From assembly GCF_014201805.1 (NCBI RefSeq), contig NZ_JACHFK010000010.1, positions 122,612 through 186,611 on the forward strand: DNA of 64,000 nt, given 5' to 3'. The notes under the pieces were generated by a model. It was not told the origin of the DNA, made no database searches, and worked only from the letters and a program-made list of their open reading frames with translations. Positions 35,044 through 44,960 of the stretch are shown one piece after another (within the stretch, counting starts at the first letter, position 1; each line of letters opens with the position of its first letter). This DNA is from Deinococcus metalli. Lineage in GTDB: Bacteria > Deinococcota > Deinococci > Deinococcales > Deinococcaceae. The translations under genes were made by a program, and so were the position numbers.

Positions 35044-35077
35044 GTCTCATATGAGACAATATTGTCTCAGGAGAGAC
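35044..35077. promoter_or_regulatory. Four-half-site TetR operator
   Basis: GTCTC/GAGAC half-sites at 35044, 35053, 35064 and 35073 (spacing 9, 11, 9). They build the palindromes GTCTCATATGAGAC (35044-35057) and TGAGACAATATTGTCTCA (35052-35069), and a third pair reaches the ribosome site. A -10-like GACAAT lies within (35055-35060). Two repressor dimers could bind side by side. Confidence 0.75.
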
Positions 35078-35078
35078 T

Positions 35079-35618
35079 ATGGCGACCCCCGACCTGCTGA
35101 ACGATGCCACCCAGGCCCTCAACCACGACCGTACCCTCACCCAAGCTGGCCTCGCCAGCACTCTCGGTATTGGCCGGGCCACCCTCCACCGCCACTACCC
35201 CACCCGCGACGCCCTGATCCACGCCATTGCCGAGGAGGCCCTCACGCTCACCGAACGAGCCCTCCACGCCGCCCAGCCCGACGAGGGCCCGGCGCTCGAG
35301 GCCCTGGACCGGGTGACCCTTGCACTCCTTCCCCTCGGCCACCGCTACCACTTTCTCCTCACCGAACCCACCCTCGACCGGGACCCCGACCTCCAGCCCC
35401 GCGGCGCCGCACTGGAAGCCTCCCTCCACGCCCTCCTGACCCGTGCGCGGGATGACGGCACGTTGCGCGCCGACGTGCCCGCCGCGTGGTACCTCGAAAC
35501 CTACGGCATGCTCCTCTGGGCCACGTGGAACGCCGTCCACGCCGGCCACCTGGCCCGGCTGGACGCCCCGCGCGTCCTGCGCTTGACCTTTATCGAGGGG
35601 CTGGGGAGCCGGCCATGA
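35079..35618 (+). CDS. TetR family transcriptional regulator
   Basis: A 179-aa regulator. The N-terminal helix-turn-helix is clear (LTQAGLASTLGIGRATLHRHYPTRDAL, residues 19-45); the C-terminal helical domain (about 60-175) is the ligand-binding and dimer part. The ATG follows AGGAG and an elaborate palindromic operator, so it represses its own operon. The stop overlaps the efflux pump start (ATGA). The ligand is probably a substrate of that pump. Confidence 0.92.
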   Translation: MATPDLLNDATQALNHDRTLTQAGLASTLGIGRATLHRHYPTRDALIHAIAEEALTLTERALHAAQPDEGPALEALDRVTLALLPLGHRYHFLLTEPTLDRDPDLQPRGAALEASLHALLTRARDDGTLRADVPAAWYLETYGMLLWATWNAVHAGHLARLDAPRVLRLTFIEGLGSRP

Positions 35619-37102
35619 CCCCTGCTGAGGCCGGACACCCTGGCCGCTGGTGGGCGCTCGCGGTTGCCTGCCTCGCCCTGTTCGTCGTGACGCTGGACAA
35701 CCTCATTCTCAATGTGGCGCTGCCCACCCTGGCCCGCGTGTTTGGCACCAGCGCCAGCACCACCCTGTGGATGGTCGAAGCGTACTCCCTGATGTTTGCC
35801 GCCCTGCTGCTCACCGGCGGCGCCCTGACGGACCGGCTCGGCATCCGCGCCGCCCTGCTGTGGGGCCTGGGCCTCTTCGGGCTCGCGTCACTGGCCGGCG
35901 CATTCGCGCCGAATGCCGCGCTCCTGATCGCGGCGCGCGCCGCGATGGGGGTGGGTGGAGCGCTGATCATGCCCGGCACCCTGGGCCTCATCAAGCACCT
36001 CTTCGACGACCGTGAGCGCCCCCTCGCCATTGGCCTCTGGGGCGCCACCAGCAGCGTGGGGGTCGCCGCCGGCCCCCTCCTGGGCGGTTACCTCCTGGAA
36101 CACGCGTCCTGGGGGGCAATTTTTCTCGTCAACGTGCCGATCGTTGTTCTTGGCCTCCTGGCGGCCCCCGTCCTGATCCCGGTCACCCAGGCCCGCCGAC
36201 GCACGCCCGTTGACGTGGTGGGCACCCTGCTGTCTCTTTGCGGCATCGGTGGGGTCGTGTTGGGCATCATCGAAGGACCCAAGTGGGGCTGGACCAGCCC
36301 TGCCACCCTCGCCGTCGTGCTCGGCGGCCTCGCGCTCCTGCTGGCGTTCGTGGGCTGGGAACGCCGGACCCCGCACCCGATGCTGGACCTTCGGCTCTTC
36401 ACCCGGCCCGCCTTCCGGGGCGGCAGCGTGGCTGTGGCGGTCGCGTTCATCGCCATGGCCGGCTTCGCGCTGATCCTCACGCAGTACTTCCAGTACGTGC
36501 TGAACTACACGCCCTTCCAGGCGGGCGCGGCGACCCTGCCGCTGGCGGTGACGGTACTGATCGCCAGCGTCCTGGCTGGGCCACTGACGACGCGCTTGGG
36601 GACACGGGCTGTGGTCACCGGCGGGCTGGGGCTCACCGCCCTGGGGCTCGTTCTGTTCACCATGCTGACGCCAGCCGTGGGCTACCTGCCCGTGGCGCTC
36701 GTGGTGAGCCTCGTGGCGGCCGGGATTGGCCTGGCTTACACCGCCGCAACGGCGGCGGTGCTGTCTGCGGCCCCGGCCGAGCACGCGGGGAGTGCGTCCA
36801 GCGTGAACGAGACGGCCGTCGAACTGGGGAACGTCCTCGGTGTTGCGGTGCTGGGCAGTGCCCTGGGTGCCGGATACACCAGCGCCCTCCGGGATCTGCC
36901 GGCAGCGTGGCGGGCCGCGCGGGAAAGTTTTGCCCAGGCGCAATCCGTGGCCGCGACGGCCGGAGCGGATGGCGGCGCTCTCCTGGAGCGGGCGCGAAGT
37001 GCCTTCCTCACGGGCGTGGACGTCACGCTGGGGATCGGAGCGGTCCTGGCGCTTCTCGGCGCGGTGCTGGCCTTCACCCAGTTGAATCGGACGGCGAGAT
37101 GA
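35615..37102 (+). CDS. DHA2-type MFS efflux transporter (14 TM)
   Basis: A 495-aa inner-membrane protein with 14 predicted spans. DHA2 drug:H+ antiporter signatures are visible: LDNLILNVALPTLARVFG in the first span, then GGALTDRLGIR, and LWGATSSVGVAAGPLLGGYLLE (antiporter motif C). It should export a toxic compound using the proton gradient. ATG 35615 overlaps the tetR stop by four bases, so the pump is co-expressed with its repressor. The substrate is unknown. Confidence 0.92.
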   Translation: MTPAEAGHPGRWWALAVACLALFVVTLDNLILNVALPTLARVFGTSASTTLWMVEAYSLMFAALLLTGGALTDRLGIRAALLWGLGLFGLASLAGAFAPNAALLIAARAAMGVGGALIMPGTLGLIKHLFDDRERPLAIGLWGATSSVGVAAGPLLGGYLLEHASWGAIFLVNVPIVVLGLLAAPVLIPVTQARRRTPVDVVGTLLSLCGIGGVVLGIIEGPKWGWTSPATLAVVLGGLALLLAFVGWERRTPHPMLDLRLFTRPAFRGGSVAVAVAFIAMAGFALILTQYFQYVLNYTPFQAGAATLPLAVTVLIASVLAGPLTTRLGTRAVVTGGLGLTALGLVLFTMLTPAVGYLPVALVVSLVAAGIGLAYTAATAAVLSAAPAEHAGSASSVNETAVELGNVLGVAVLGSALGAGYTSALRDLPAAWRAARESFAQAQSVAATAGADGGALLERARSAFLTGVDVTLGIGAVLALLGAVLAFTQLNRTAR

Positions 37103-38263
37103 GCACATACCCGGGCGTGGAACTTTGAGCATCGTCATCGTTGAACGGATCGCGTCCGAGGGCGACCTTGATGTCTTGAAGCGTCCCGAGCACGTTGGCG
37201 TCTACGGCTGACGAGGCCGTTCGAGCTGCCGGATCTGGTGCCGGCCTGCCGTTTGGCCTCGCCCTGAAGCCGCCAACGCATACCTGCGCCGCGAGCAGCC
37301 GCAGTCCTGGGAAGACGACGCGCGCTGCTCGCGGATGTGGGCTCGCGCTGAAGGGTGCGTCACCCCACTCGACCCACTGACCGCTGAGAGCGTGCAGGCT
37401 GGGGTCCCCGTGGCGGAGGTCCACTTGGTCGACACGGGAGTCCAGCATGAAGCCCAGGCAAACCGACAGGGTCTGCGGGCGCAGCAAGAACTGACGCGCG
37501 GCGACGACGTCAGCGCTGTCTTGAGTCTTAGGATCGGGCCACAGCTGGTTAAACCGCCAAACCTGGACGCCCAGGTTGGGCTGACACCATGTGAGGTGCC
37601 CACCTTATATATAGGTGTGGTCGCGGTGCGTGCGCCCGGCCGGTGTGAGGAGATCGGGTGGCATCTGCTGGACACCGTGATTGCCCCGGTTGCAGCCACG
37701 GCGCCGCATCTCGGCGACCGCTGTCATTGAACTCGCCCGTGGTCAGTGACCAGTTCTTCAGCGTCGCAGGGTTCGGCGTGAATAGGAGAGAGTGTCAGGA
37801 CCAGTTGGTCCGTGAACCGGCCTCACGTTGGCGACTCCTTCCGAAACTATCCATAACTGGAATTGTGTATAGTTTCTTGGACAGTACCGGAGGAGCGAGA
37901 TTCGGCCGAGTCGGGCTCTCATCACCCTTGCCCGAAGACTGGATCAGGCCAAGTCCTGCTCCGTGTAGTGCGTCAGCGCTCAGCAGCGCTGCACGTTCTG
38001 TCTGGGCCCCGAAGGCATCAGTCCACTCCGGACCGAATCCACGCGTTCCATTGGACTGCCCTCACGCACCCGGGTCGCATCACGAATGAATGCCGCCCTT
38101 GAACTGGTGGGACGCCAGCCGATAGGCCGTGCCGCTGAATCTGACCTGATATCACCTGTGGCCTTGTCTTGATCGCCATGACGGGTAATGCTGGTGGCGG
38201 CGGCCCACCAGCTGTGGCCAGTGACCATCTCGTCGTCACGTACATCAGGGGGAGTGATCTGCG
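37103..38263. other. 1.16-kb gene-poor region
   Basis: No gene can be supported. The minus strand near 37370-37560 (FLLRPQTLSVCLGFMLDSRVDQVDLRHGD) looks like degraded protein sequence without an intact frame. A separate inverted repeat at 37843-37876 sits in an AT-richer spot. Confidence 0.4.
37843..37876. repeat. Orphan operator-like inverted repeat
   Basis: Perfect 8-bp arms GAAACTAT and ATAGTTTC with an 18-bp spacer, in sequence clearly less GC-rich than its surroundings. No regulator gene or convincing ORF adjoins it. Confidence 0.4.
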
Positions 38264-39196
38264 GTGAAGAACCTGCTTACCGGTGCGTTGCTGCTGGGCC
38301 TGACTGCCTGTGGAAGTTCGTCTCCCACGCCGACACCGACGCCCACGAAGACGGTGAACGACATCGTGCTCACCCCGACCCAGCTGAGTCTGCCCTTGAC
38401 CACGTTCGATGCCGGCACCTACCCCTTGATGTCCGTGCTGGTCGGGGCCAGCATTTACTTCGGGAACGGATCGAACTCGGGAACGACTCAGTTCCTCACC
38501 CGGTACGACCTGTCCTCCAATACGTTCTCGTCGCCCCTGGCCGTTTCGACCAACGTCTGCTTCTGCGGCTACAGCAGCAAACTCGTCAGCGACGGCGTCA
38601 ACATCTTCTACATCGCCAACGACGCCACCAAGTACACGGCGTCATCAAACACCTGGACGACCATCAATTACCCGACGACCGCCAGGGACAATGCGGGCGA
38701 AGCGGGCGTGACGTACTACAACGGCAACATCTACTATCTCGGTGGGCGGACCCCGAGCAACCTGTTCAAGTACTACAGCATCGCTCAGAACTCGTGGTTC
38801 ACCGCCCCCAATTACCTCTACGCCACGAACAGAAGTCAGATGGCCGTGTACAAGGACCGAATCTACGTCCTCGGCGGCACGAATGCCGCCAAGAAAATGG
38901 CCTCCTTCTCGACCAGCACCAACACCTGGACGCCACTGGCAGATACGCCGTTCACGGTCAACGCGTCGTACGACAGCATTTACACCGCGGTTCTCGGCGA
39001 CGACCTGTACATCCTGCAGGGTGAGACCGTGTACATCTACGACCTGGTGAAGGACGTGTGGGCCACCGCGCCGGCCAAGCTGAGCAACCTGCCGAGCGCA
39101 GCGAACCTGTTCTCGGATGGACAGAACCTGTACATCGCTGGCCAGAACGCCTCGCGCATCCCGGCGGTCGTCAAGGTGGTCGTCTCGGTGAAGTGA
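38264..39196 (+). CDS. Kelch-repeat lipoprotein
   Basis: A 310-aa exported protein with a signal peptide ending in a lipobox (LTAC, Cys16), a Thr/Pro linker, and then repeated kelch-like blades (IYYLGGRTPSNLFKYYSIAQNSW and IYVLGGTNAAKKMASFSTSTNTW). It is probably a cell-envelope beta-propeller for binding. The start is GTG 38264 with AGGGGGAG upstream. No partner is evident nearby. Confidence 0.82.
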   Translation: MKNLLTGALLLGLTACGSSSPTPTPTPTKTVNDIVLTPTQLSLPLTTFDAGTYPLMSVLVGASIYFGNGSNSGTTQFLTRYDLSSNTFSSPLAVSTNVCFCGYSSKLVSDGVNIFYIANDATKYTASSNTWTTINYPTTARDNAGEAGVTYYNGNIYYLGGRTPSNLFKYYSIAQNSWFTAPNYLYATNRSQMAVYKDRIYVLGGTNAAKKMASFSTSTNTWTPLADTPFTVNASYDSIYTAVLGDDLYILQGETVYIYDLVKDVWATAPAKLSNLPSAANLFSDGQNLYIAGQNASRIPAVVKVVVSVK

Positions 39197-39338
39197 GGCA
39201 AGACTCCCGGAGTAGCGCCCATCCCGCTTCACGGCGTGGTGTGGGGGGATGGACGCTGGAGGTGGCAGGTGTGATATGCGCTGATGCAGGTCTTCCTGCA
39301 CCGTTTCCCGATGGCGTGGTTGGGGCTGCTGGAGCACG

Positions 39339-39575
39339 GTGGGCGTGGAGGACGACGGACAGTTCGGGTCGTGGGCGGCGATGCCGCTTTCGGTGATCAC
39401 TGGGTTCACCTATAGGCCCGGGTTCCTGTACGACCCCGACGTTCACACGAGCTGCTCGCGCGTCGGGCCCGGGGAGTTTTTCCCACGGCTCCGGTCGCTC
39501 AAGCAGGTCAACAGCGAGGTGGCGAGCCGTGACGTGATCACTCCGGTGGGGACGATCGTGGACCCGTACTGCTGA
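39339..39575 (+). CDS. Small hypothetical protein, possibly a frameshifted remnant
   Basis: A 78-codon frame with good third-position GC (begins MGVEDDGQFGSWAAMPLSVITGF). A different frame just upstream from ATG 39284 (MQVFLHRFPMAWLGLLEHGG) also looks coding, so this may be the 3' part of a gene broken near 39340. No family recognised. Confidence 0.3.
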   Translation: MGVEDDGQFGSWAAMPLSVITGFTYRPGFLYDPDVHTSCSRVGPGEFFPRLRSLKQVNSEVASRDVITPVGTIVDPYC

Positions 39576-39588
39576 GCCTCGCTGACGG

Positions 39589-40020
39589 TCAATCATAGGG
39601 CGGCGCCGGGCTCCAGGGGTCTGCGGACTCGATCACGTTGCCGTGGTCATCCGTGGACAGCAGGCCCTTGCTCAGGTCCAGGATGACCAGCCGGTTCCCC
39701 CAGGGGTCCTGCACGACGGCGCCGCGGCCCACCTGAAGATCGAAGGGCGGCTCAGCGACGCTCCCGCCCGCCTGCACGATGGTTGCAATGGCGCTGTCCA
39801 CCGATGACACCAGAAGGTTCACCTCCAGTTCCGGCCGCTGGGTCTGGAGCACCAGCTCGGTGTCTGTCTCGGGCAGTCGTAAGCCTGCGGCGCTCGCCGT
39901 TCGCCAGATCAGGTCATGCCCCAACTGGTCGCGGTAGAAGCGCAGACCCGCGTCCAGATCCGGAACAGGAATCTGGAGGCAGTCCACCTTGAGCAGGGCC
40001 ATTGCGCGCGAGGAGGGCAT
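39589..40020 (-). CDS. VOC (glyoxalase/bleomycin resistance) family protein
   Basis: A 143-aa vicinal-oxygen-chelate protein. The paired beta-alpha-beta-beta-beta modules are visible (VDCLQIPVPDLDAGLRFYRDQLGH and later SVAEPPFDLQVGRGAVVQDPWGNRLVILD). Members act as small metal-dependent lyases, isomerases or dioxygenases, or bind antibiotics. The start may be 40020 (GACAAT box five bases before) or ATG 40002. The specific reaction is unknown. Confidence 0.85.
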   Translation of the reverse strand: MPSSRAMALLKVDCLQIPVPDLDAGLRFYRDQLGHDLIWRTASAAGLRLPETDTELVLQTQRPELEVNLLVSSVDSAIATIVQAGGSVAEPPFDLQVGRGAVVQDPWGNRLVILDLSKGLLSTDDHGNVIESADPWSPAPPYD

Positions 40021-40210
40021 GGGGCATTGTCACATGGCGCCGCACTGGTCCAGAGTGGCGAGCTCGCGGCACAGGAATACGGCGGCTCTGATGCCGGGAC
40101 TGCTCCGTTCCGTGAACCACCGGGAGGTTCGCTGGTCACTGCGCGCTGCCGGTTCACTCCATGCTCTGAGGTGACGACAGCAGCGGTGGCCGTGGAGAAC
40201 GCGCACTCGC

Positions 40211-40216
40211 TATGGT
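40211..40216 (+). promoter_or_regulatory. -10 box of leaderless promoter for oxidoreductase
   Basis: TATGGT with a 6-nt gap to ATG 40223. Confidence 0.55.
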
Positions 40217-40222
40217 ACGGAC

Positions 40223-41200
40223 ATGACCTTTCGCTGGGGCATTCTTGGCGCGGCCCGCATCGCCCGGGCCTTCATTCCAGCCATCCGCGCCGCTGGAGGT
40301 GAGGTCACGATGCTCGGCGCCCGGGAGCCGCAGTCGGCCCGCGTGCACACCTTCGCCAGTGACTGGCGGGTCCCCGCCACCGGCAGTTACCAGGACGTCA
40401 TCGATGCCGACCTGGACGCGGTGTACATCGCGCTTCCCAACGCCCTGCACCTTCCCTGGAGTGCCGCCGGCCTTCGGGCCGGCAAACATGTGCTGACCGA
40501 GAAACCGCTGACCCTGACGGCCCAGGAGGCGCGCGAGTTGGCCGGGGTCGCCGAGGCCAGCGGGCGGACCCTGCTCGAAGGCTTCGCCTACCGCTTCACG
40601 CCGCAGCACCGCGCCCTGCTGGACGCGGTCCGTGGCGGTGACCTCGGTGAGGTCCGGGCCTACCGGGGGGCCTTCGGCTTCACCGTGCGCAATGCCGGAG
40701 ATATTCGCCTGCATCCCGCGCTGGGGGGCGGTGCGCTCTACGACATCGGCTGTTATCCAGTCAACGAGGCCCGGATGCTGCTGGGTGAACCCCTGGCCGT
40801 CACCGCCCAGGCGCGCTGGACGCCCGACGGCGTGGACGTTTCCATGTCCGCTGTCCTGGATTACAGCCATGTCGGCCGTGGGGCGCTGGCCACGATCGAT
40901 TGCGGCTTTGACTGGCTGTCCGGAGGCCGGATCGGCCGCTCGCAGGTGCTGGGGACGGGCGGGGTGATGGAACTGGATCGGGCGTTTTTCAGCGATGAGC
41001 CTGAGTTCATCCTGACCCGCGACGGTCAGCGGGAGGCCATCGACCCCGGCAACGGCTACGCGCTGATGGCCGCCCATTTTCAGCGGGTGGCGCGGGGGGA
41101 GGAAGCGGCGCTGTATCCACCGGAAGACGCGGTGCAGCAGGCCAGGGTGCTGGACGCGCTGCTGCATTCCGCGCGGGAAGGCAGACGGGTAGAACTGTAA
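40223..41200 (+). CDS. Gfo/Idh/MocA family oxidoreductase
   Basis: A 325-aa NAD(P)-dependent dehydrogenase of the glucose-fructose oxidoreductase family. The Rossmann part begins [13 protein letters not shown] (residues 5-17), the EKPLTLT motif carries the catalytic Lys (about residue 94), and the [23 protein letters not shown] motif marks the substrate domain. It probably oxidises or isomerises a sugar or inositol-like polyol. A leaderless start is indicated by the TATGGT box. Confidence 0.93.
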   Translation: MTFRWGILGAARIARAFIPAIRAAGGEVTMLGAREPQSARVHTFASDWRVPATGSYQDVIDADLDAVYIALPNALHLPWSAAGLRAGKHVLTEKPLTLTAQEARELAGVAEASGRTLLEGFAYRFTPQHRALLDAVRGGDLGEVRAYRGAFGFTVRNAGDIRLHPALGGGALYDIGCYPVNEARMLLGEPLAVTAQARWTPDGVDVSMSAVLDYSHVGRGALATIDCGFDWLSGGRIGRSQVLGTGGVMELDRAFFSDEPEFILTRDGQREAIDPGNGYALMAAHFQRVARGEEAALYPPEDAVQQARVLDALLHSAREGRRVEL

Positions 41201-41610
41201 GGAAGCAGGAGGCGTGGCCGCATGGGGAGTGCTGGGCCGAGGGAGTGCCGGCAACCCCTCAGCGCAACGCACTCACAACAGCGCTCCTGACCATCACTCT
41301 GCAGCGGCACGTCCGCTTCACAAACCGGGTGGCGATTCTCCGAGAGCGCTTCAGGCGACCTGCCACCCATTCAATGACGTTCAGACGTCAGAACAGGTCC
41401 CCGAACATCGCGCCCATCGAGCTGGTGACCACGTCAAAGCTGGCTCCGTATGTCAGCGCCACTTCAGATCAATGACCTGGACGCGCCCACGCATCAGCCG
41501 TGTGAGGCCGCGCTTGCCAGTTTGCGGCCCGTCAGCCTGCGGGTCTCCCCAACCTGACTGGTTTGCATCGACATCAGCACTCCGTTCTGGAGACCACGAC
41601 GCCAGAGGGA
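41201..41610. other. Gap without a supported gene
   Basis: Convergent region between the oxidoreductase and the histidine kinase. Nothing recognised. Confidence 0.4.
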
Positions 41611-43821
41611 TCAGCGGACGCTGGGCAGCGTGAACCCGAATGTTGCCCCCTGATCCAGGGCTCCGTTTGCCGAGACCTGCCCGCCATGCCGGGTGATGAT
41701 CCGGCGGACGTTCGCGAGGCCCACTCCGGTGCCCTCGAATTCCTCGGCGCGGTGCAGCCGCTGGAAGATGCTGAACAGCTTGTCCTGATACCGGGGATCA
41801 AAGCCCACGCCGTTGTCCCGCACGAACACCGCCCACCCGTCCGGGCGCCCTTCTGCCCACACCTCGATCACCGCCTCCTCCCGACCACGCGTGTACTTCA
41901 GCGCGTTGGAGAGCAGGTTCACCATCACCTGGCGCAGCAGGGCGTGATCGCCCATGACCAGCGGCAACGGCTGCACGTGCCAGGTGACGCGCCGGTCCAG
42001 AACGTCCATCTCCACCTCGCCACGCACAGACGCCACCAGCGCCCCGAGATCGACCACCCCCACGCGTAAGGGATGGCGGGACGTGCGCGACAGGTCGAGC
42101 ATCGCGTCGATCAGGGTGTTCATCCGCGCCGCCGCGTCACCGATCACCTCGAGGTGGCGGGTCGCCTTGGGGTCCAGGCCGGCGCCGAAGGATTTGCGCA
42201 GCAGGTCGGTGAACCCCTGGATGTGGCGTACCGGGGTGCGCAGGTCGTGCGAGACGCTGTACGCGAACGCCTCGAGTTCCTCGTTGGCGCTCGCGAGCGC
42301 CGCGGTCTGACCGGCGAGCCGTTCGCGTTCCAGCGCCAGATCCGCCACCTGCTCCGCCCGGTCAAGCGCCAGGCTCAGGCTGCGCCCCACGGTCTCGATG
42401 ACAGCTCGGTCCACGGCCGACCAGCCGACGCGACCGAAGGCCGCCAACCCAAAGATGCCCCGCACCCCCCGGGTGGTCCGCAGCGGGACCATGGCCGTGG
42501 CGGTCACGTGCGTCATGTAGGGCGCCATGTGGTCGGTGGTCTCGTCGTACACGTCCTGGTAGTAGGGTTCACCTGTCTCTAACGGCGTGCGCAGATTTCC
42601 AGTGCTGGCGTGCGGCAGGCCCTCCTCGTGCGCGCGCTGGAGCTCTGCATCGCCGTACTCGCCCCGCATCCGCTTCACGAACCAGCGCTCGCCCTCCAAT
42701 TCGTAGTACACGGCGGCGTCCAGCGGAATCAGGCTCCCGATCCGCGCCTGCGCCCGCCCGATCAGGTCGTCGGGGTTCAGGTCGATGGTGAGGTCGCGCG
42801 TCCACTCCTCGAAGGCCTCCAGGGCCCGGCTGCGCGCGTCGAGCTCGGCATGCTGGCGCTGCACGTCCGCCGCGAGCCGGGCCGTGTGCAGGGCCGACGT
42901 GAGCTGCCCGCAGCACAGGTGCAGAAAGTCCCGGTACGCGTCGTCGAGATGCTTGCGCGGATTGAGGCCGACCGCGAGCACCCCCAGCGGCCGGGCCTCT
43001 CCTGACAGGGTGAGCGGCAGGACCGCCAGCTGCGTGACAGGTTGTGGCCACGGCCCGGCGGCCAGGGGCGGCACCGGAATGATGCGCTCCTCACGCGCGT
43101 CCGGCCACGGGTGGGGCGTGTGACGCCAGAACGCCAGCTGCTCGTCGCTCAGCCCGGCCACGCCGCCGAGGTGCAGGTCTCCCCCGGCGGTGGGCACATA
43201 CAGCAGCAGACACGGCAGGTCGTGGGGGTTGTGCTCGGCGACACGCTGGGCTGCCTGAACGACCTGCCGAGGGTCGTTGACGCCGAGCAGGTCGGCGGTG
43301 AGGGCCGCGAGGGTGCGGGTGCGGCGCGCGGAGAGCACCCGCTCGGTGGTCTCGGTCACGGAGGAGAACACGCCTTCAACGTGCTGATCCACGTACACCG
43401 GGGTGTAACTGACGTCGAAGTAGCACTCCTCCAGGTAGCCGTGGCGCACCAGGGGGACCAGCAGGTTCTCGAACGCGGCGCTCTCCCCGCGCAGCGCGGC
43501 GTCGAACACCGCCTTGAGGCCGGGGTAGCCGTCGTGGCCGAAGATGTCGGCCGTGCGGGCACCCAGGGCGGCCGGGTGCTTGTCGGCACCCAGGATGGGG
43601 CGGTAGGCGTCGTTGTACAGCGCGATCAGGTCGGACGTCCACGCGAGGTACATGGGCTGTTTGGACGCGAGCATGAGCCGCACCGAGGTGCGCAGCGCCT
43701 CCGGCCAGGTGTGGGATGGCCCGAGGGCGGTGGCGGCCCAGTCATGCTCACGCATGAGGGCGCCCACTTCACCGCCCTCACGGAACAGCGGGTCGAACGG
43801 GGAGCGGGTTTCGGAAGTCAT
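41611..43821 (-). CDS. PAS-GAF-GAF sensor histidine kinase
   Basis: A 736-aa soluble kinase. Order: PAS-like N terminus (about 15-165, with MREHDWAATALGPSHTWPEALR), two GAF domains (about 170-345 and 355-500), HisKA with an intact VSHDLRTPVRH, and HATPase_c with NLLSNALKYT, RDNGVGF and FEGTGVGL. All catalytic features are present. ATG 43821 begins the family N terminus. It closely parallels the kinase at 5617-8271. No response regulator adjoins it. Confidence 0.92.
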   Translation of the reverse strand: MTSETRSPFDPLFREGGEVGALMREHDWAATALGPSHTWPEALRTSVRLMLASKQPMYLAWTSDLIALYNDAYRPILGADKHPAALGARTADIFGHDGYPGLKAVFDAALRGESAAFENLLVPLVRHGYLEECYFDVSYTPVYVDQHVEGVFSSVTETTERVLSARRTRTLAALTADLLGVNDPRQVVQAAQRVAEHNPHDLPCLLLYVPTAGGDLHLGGVAGLSDEQLAFWRHTPHPWPDAREERIIPVPPLAAGPWPQPVTQLAVLPLTLSGEARPLGVLAVGLNPRKHLDDAYRDFLHLCCGQLTSALHTARLAADVQRQHAELDARSRALEAFEEWTRDLTIDLNPDDLIGRAQARIGSLIPLDAAVYYELEGERWFVKRMRGEYGDAELQRAHEEGLPHASTGNLRTPLETGEPYYQDVYDETTDHMAPYMTHVTATAMVPLRTTRGVRGIFGLAAFGRVGWSAVDRAVIETVGRSLSLALDRAEQVADLALERERLAGQTAALASANEELEAFAYSVSHDLRTPVRHIQGFTDLLRKSFGAGLDPKATRHLEVIGDAAARMNTLIDAMLDLSRTSRHPLRVGVVDLGALVASVRGEVEMDVLDRRVTWHVQPLPLVMGDHALLRQVMVNLLSNALKYTRGREEAVIEVWAEGRPDGWAVFVRDNGVGFDPRYQDKLFSIFQRLHRAEEFEGTGVGLANVRRIITRHGGQVSANGALDQGATFGFTLPSVR

Positions 43822-44059
43822 GTGGATGCCACCAGGGTACCGTCTCGGGCACCCAGTCGCCGCCTTCAGAGCGGCCCCGGACGGCGGAACCAGCGCAGCG
43901 GTTCGTGATCGCCCACACCGGGTTGGCCGAGGCAGGCGACACCTGCCCGAGAAAGACCGGTCCAGACGGCCATCTCCCAGCTGCTGACCGATACAACAGA
44001 CGCCCTCGCGGCCGGCACTGGCCGGGGGCTGGGGTGCTCTGGCGTCGGTCACGACTGGC

Positions 44060-44776
44060 TTAGGGTTCAACCGTGTAGTCGGCGGCTCCCCCAGTGATGG
44101 CGTAGGCGTCGCCCCGGCTCCCCACCACCTGTCCCTGCTCCCGGAGCACGTTCCACCCGGCTCTGAGCTCGACGTTGACCTCCAGCGTCTGGTTCGAGGG
44201 GTCCTGGTAGGTGCACACCATCTTGCCGGTGAGCGTGACGTCCTGATCGACATACACCAGACGCCCGGTGAGCAGGTAGCCCGAGGCGCTGCTGCCGATC
44301 GTCGCCGGGAAGGCCCGCGTGTACGGGGAGCCTGGGCTCATCTGCGCCCTGAGCTGCCCGGTGTACGACGCCGACGCGGTGGAAAAGCTCGGCACGGCGT
44401 AGGTGGCGTCCACGCTGGCGGTAATGGTGTTCAGTGAGCAGAAGTCCGAAATAAAGATCGGCAGGACGTTCGGGATCAGCGTCCGCACCGGCCCGGTGGT
44501 CCAGTTTGGCGGCGGGGTGGCCGGCAAGGTGACCCGGGCGCGCCGGCCCGCGAGCATCTCGCCGTAGGGCGCGTGGCCCGGGTTCTTGTCGTCGTAGATG
44601 GGCGCGCCCACCTTGCCGAATTCCGTCGCCGGACCCGTGATGGTCACCGCGGAGCCCAGGAAGGCCGGATGCGGGCCATAGTCGAGGGTGGCCGGGGGGT
44701 CCGGGTAGTCGTAGGTCGGCAGCCTGGGGCACGCCGTCAGGAGCAGCGGAACGAGCAGGAGCGAGAGACGGCGCAT
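44060..44776 (-). CDS. Lipoprotein of unknown function
   Basis: A 238-aa exported protein. The signal peptide ends in a lipobox (LTAC, Cys16) and the rest is beta-rich, without a recognised domain. ATG 44776 has TACAGT six bases upstream on the minus strand, so it is probably leaderless. The gene lies downstream of, and in the same direction as, a second lipoprotein gene, but a hairpin between them suggests separate transcripts. Confidence 0.75.
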   Translation of the reverse strand: MRRLSLLLVPLLLTACPRLPTYDYPDPPATLDYGPHPAFLGSAVTITGPATEFGKVGAPIYDDKNPGHAPYGEMLAGRRARVTLPATPPPNWTTGPVRTLIPNVLPIFISDFCSLNTITASVDATYAVPSFSTASASYTGQLRAQMSPGSPYTRAFPATIGSSASGYLLTGRLVYVDQDVTLTGKMVCTYQDPSNQTLEVNVELRAGWNVLREQGQVVGSRGDAYAITGGAADYTVEP

Positions 44777-44782
44777 GCCTGG

Positions 44783-44788
44783 ACTGTA
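44783..44788 (-). promoter_or_regulatory. -10 box of leaderless promoter for lipoprotein
   Basis: TACAGT on the minus strand, 6 nt before ATG 44776. Confidence 0.5.
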
Positions 44789-44910
44789 CTGTGGGGTCGC
44801 CGGCGATCCTGCCGCACGTGACGTCCTCGGCCCTGCCAGAGCGTCGTTGCTCATCGTGGGTGCTCCGGGCCCCGGCCAACGCTGGTGTGACCACACTGAC
44901 CCCAACGACG

Positions 44911-44949
44911 AACCGCCCCGCTCCCGGCATCAGCCAGGGCGGGGCGGTT
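44911..44949 (-). terminator. Hairpin terminator after the NPCBM lipoprotein gene
   Basis: Perfect 11-bp arms AACCGCCCCGC and GCGGGGCGGTT with a 17-base loop, 11 bases past the stop at 44961. No T-run follows on the minus strand, so it may only partly terminate. Confidence 0.5.
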
Positions 44950-44960
44950 GGACGCCGACG

